This document shows positions 61,487 to 64,000 of a DNA stretch of 64,000 bases, piece by piece. The notes under the pieces were generated by a model. It was given only the letters and a program-made list of their open reading frames with translations. It ran no database searches and had not been told where the DNA came from. Each line of letters begins with the position of its first letter. The first letter of the stretch is position 1. The stretch comes from Ectothiorhodospiraceae bacterium (GTDB lineage Bacteria; Pseudomonadota; Gammaproteobacteria; Nitrococcales; Aquisalimonadaceae), in contig JAFIFU010000001.1 of NCBI GenBank assembly GCA_020831885.1, forward strand, positions 248,001 through 312,000, read 5' to 3'. A program made the translations under genes and the position numbers.

Positions 61487-61912
61487 ATGTCTGTCTCCAT
61501 GACGTCGAGCAGGCCGTATCTGGTTCGCGCCCTCTACGACTGGATCGTCGATAACGGGCTGACCCCGTACCTTCTGGTGGATGCGGCCAATCAGGATGTG
61601 CAGGCACCCATGGAATACGCCGATAACGGGCGCCTGGTGCTGAACATCTCCCCAAGAGCGGTACGGGATCTGGACCTGGGGCAGGACGACATCCTGTTTA
61701 GCGGGCGTTTCGGTGGTCGCCCGTTTGACGTGCGGGTGCCGGTCCAGGCCGTACTCGCCATCTATGCGCGGGAGAACGGGCAGGGCATGCTGTTCGGCGA
61801 GGGCGATGACCCCTCATCCCCACCGCCCGGTCCGGGGCGTGAGGGGCCGGATGACGGTGGCAGTGGCGGTGGCGGTGGCGGTGGCAAACCCCGTCTGCGG
61901 GTCGTGAAGTAG
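61487..61912 (+). CDS. sspB: ClpXP adaptor SspB
   Basis: A 141-residue adaptor that tethers ssrA-tagged proteins to ClpXP. The folded domain covers residues ~8-110 (RPYLVRALYDWIVDN, NISPRAVRDL, ILFSGRFGG). A glycine-rich linker then leads to the C-terminal ClpX-binding motif LRVVK. The linker is made of GGTGGC-type repeats in DNA (61856-61885). An ATG at 61499 is a possible alternative start. Confidence 0.94.
   Translation: MSVSMTSSRPYLVRALYDWIVDNGLTPYLLVDAANQDVQAPMEYADNGRLVLNISPRAVRDLDLGQDDILFSGRFGGRPFDVRVPVQAVLAIYARENGQGMLFGEGDDPSSPPPGPGREGPDDGGSGGGGGGGKPRLRVVK
61856..61885 (+). repeat. GGTGGC tandem hexamers in sspB
   Basis: Thirty bases composed of near-identical GGTGGC or GGCGGT units, encoding Gly with one Ser. 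They sit in the flexible linker, where copy-number change would only alter linker length. Confidence 0.7.
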
Positions 61913-61926
61913 CCGGCCGCCGGTCT

Positions 61927-63498
<1,572 letters not shown>

Positions 63499-63502
<4 letters not shown>

Positions 63503-64000
63503 CGTGCGGGGTCGGCCTCCACGCTCACGCCCCCTCCGTGTATCCGGGCCAGGGGCAGTTGCCGGTGGACCTGGCCGCTGCCGTCGATCCATAGCCTGCC
63601 GCTGGCGCCGGCCAGCTCGGCATCCGGATCCGCGCGCAGCCCTGCCAGTTGCGGCACCAGGCGGTACGCGTCCAGACCCAGCGCGTGCAGGCGGGCGTTG
63701 CTGCCGGTGGTCTCGGTATCCAGAGCCCGGGACAGCACGCTTTGCCTGGGTTCCGGGACCTCCGTTCCCAGCATCCAGGGGGTTTCCGTGAACAGGACGC
63801 CGATCAGATCGCGGTCCGCGTCGGACAACTGCCCGTTGTACAGGTGCGACGTGGCCATGACCGGAACCCCGATGGCGTGATGGAACCGCAGTTGCGGCCG
63901 CAACTGTCGGGCCTGGGCCGGGAAGGCGGCCATGAAAATCACGTCCACATCCTGCCGCCGACGGGGTTCGAACTCCAGATTGCGGCCGGTGACGCCGCGC
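63499..64000 (-). CDS. lpoA: Penicillin-binding protein activator LpoA, C-terminal part (5' end outside window)
   Basis: The last ~167 residues of a YraM/LpoA protein, with the frame open to the window edge. RRRQDVDVIFMAAFPAQARQ begins the periplasmic-binding-protein-like C-terminal domain, and DAYRLVPQL is a typical later segment. LpoA is an outer-membrane lipoprotein that activates PBP1A. The following yraN-diaA-yraP order supports the call. Confidence 0.9.

Noticed and set aside
61856-61885. Tandem repeats as a CRISPR-like array
   Set aside because: The units are six bases, contiguous, without spacers, and lie inside a coding linker.

Overview
The window is a high-GC, densely packed chromosomal segment from a gammaproteobacterium. 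Gene order matches blocks conserved between Escherichia coli and Pseudomonas: miaB-ybeZYX-lnt, leuS-lptE-holA-proA-nadD-rsfS-rlmH, rng-yhdP-nit-tldD-pmbA, rpoN/lpt/kds beside mla, murA-hisGDC-degS, petABC-sspAB and lpoA-yraN-diaA-yraP. An origin near Ectothiorhodospiraceae/Chromatiales would fit, but the species cannot be read from the sequence. I see no rRNA, tRNA, CRISPR array, prophage or insertion sequence. It is essentially a core-genome region, and I found no clear new multi-gene system.

Layout. 1-3913 (+): the end of an M20 amidohydrolase and two AMP-forming acyl-CoA ligases, apparently a small catabolic operon. 3974-7189 (-): a DUF815 ATPase, a DUF2058 protein and a NhaP2-type K+/H+ antiporter. 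7190-7909: the only long gene-free stretch. 7910-9280 (+): a divergent lysine-2,3-aminomutase-like radical SAM protein. 9396-15270 (-): a complete tripartite RND efflux operon, followed by a TPMT-like methyltransferase (15411-16016, -). 16180-21746 (+): tRNA modification, RNA/ribosome maturation and lipoprotein acylation. 22460-31706 (+): leuS through rng, with lptE, holA, proA, nadD, rsfS, rlmH and maf. 31812-38977 (+): yhdP, a nitrilase-family amidase and the TldD/PmbA protease pair.

38989-48571 (-): a small unknown protein, then (reading right to left in transcription order) yrbG, kdsD, kdsC, lptC, lptA, lptB, rpoN, hpf, ptsN, hprK, rapZ, an EIIA-Man protein and NPr. This joins Kdo/LPS export to sigma-54 and a regulatory phosphotransferase set. 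48739-52721 (+): mlaF, E, D, B, ibaG and murA, starting from a strong sigma-70 promoter and lacking mlaC. 52747-55795 (+): hisG (short form), hisD, hisC. 55811-56992 (-): a DegS/AlgW-type protease. 57238-61912 (+): a Nif3-like protein, the cytochrome bc1 complex and sspAB. 61927-64000 (-): a BON lipoprotein, a DiaA/GmhA-type isomerase, yraN and the C-terminus of lpoA.

Much of the window serves envelope biogenesis (Lnt, LptA/B/C/E, KdsC/D, Mla, MurA, YhdP, DegS, LpoA). The points most worth a second look are: a dispersed double-hairpin repeat with three clear copies and one partial copy; an alphaproteobacterial-style short HPr kinase beside an HPr with canonical His15 and Ser46; a mla operon without mlaC; an rsfS whose best start appears to be ATC; long inverted repeats before ybeY and ybeX; and the divergent KamA-family enzyme.
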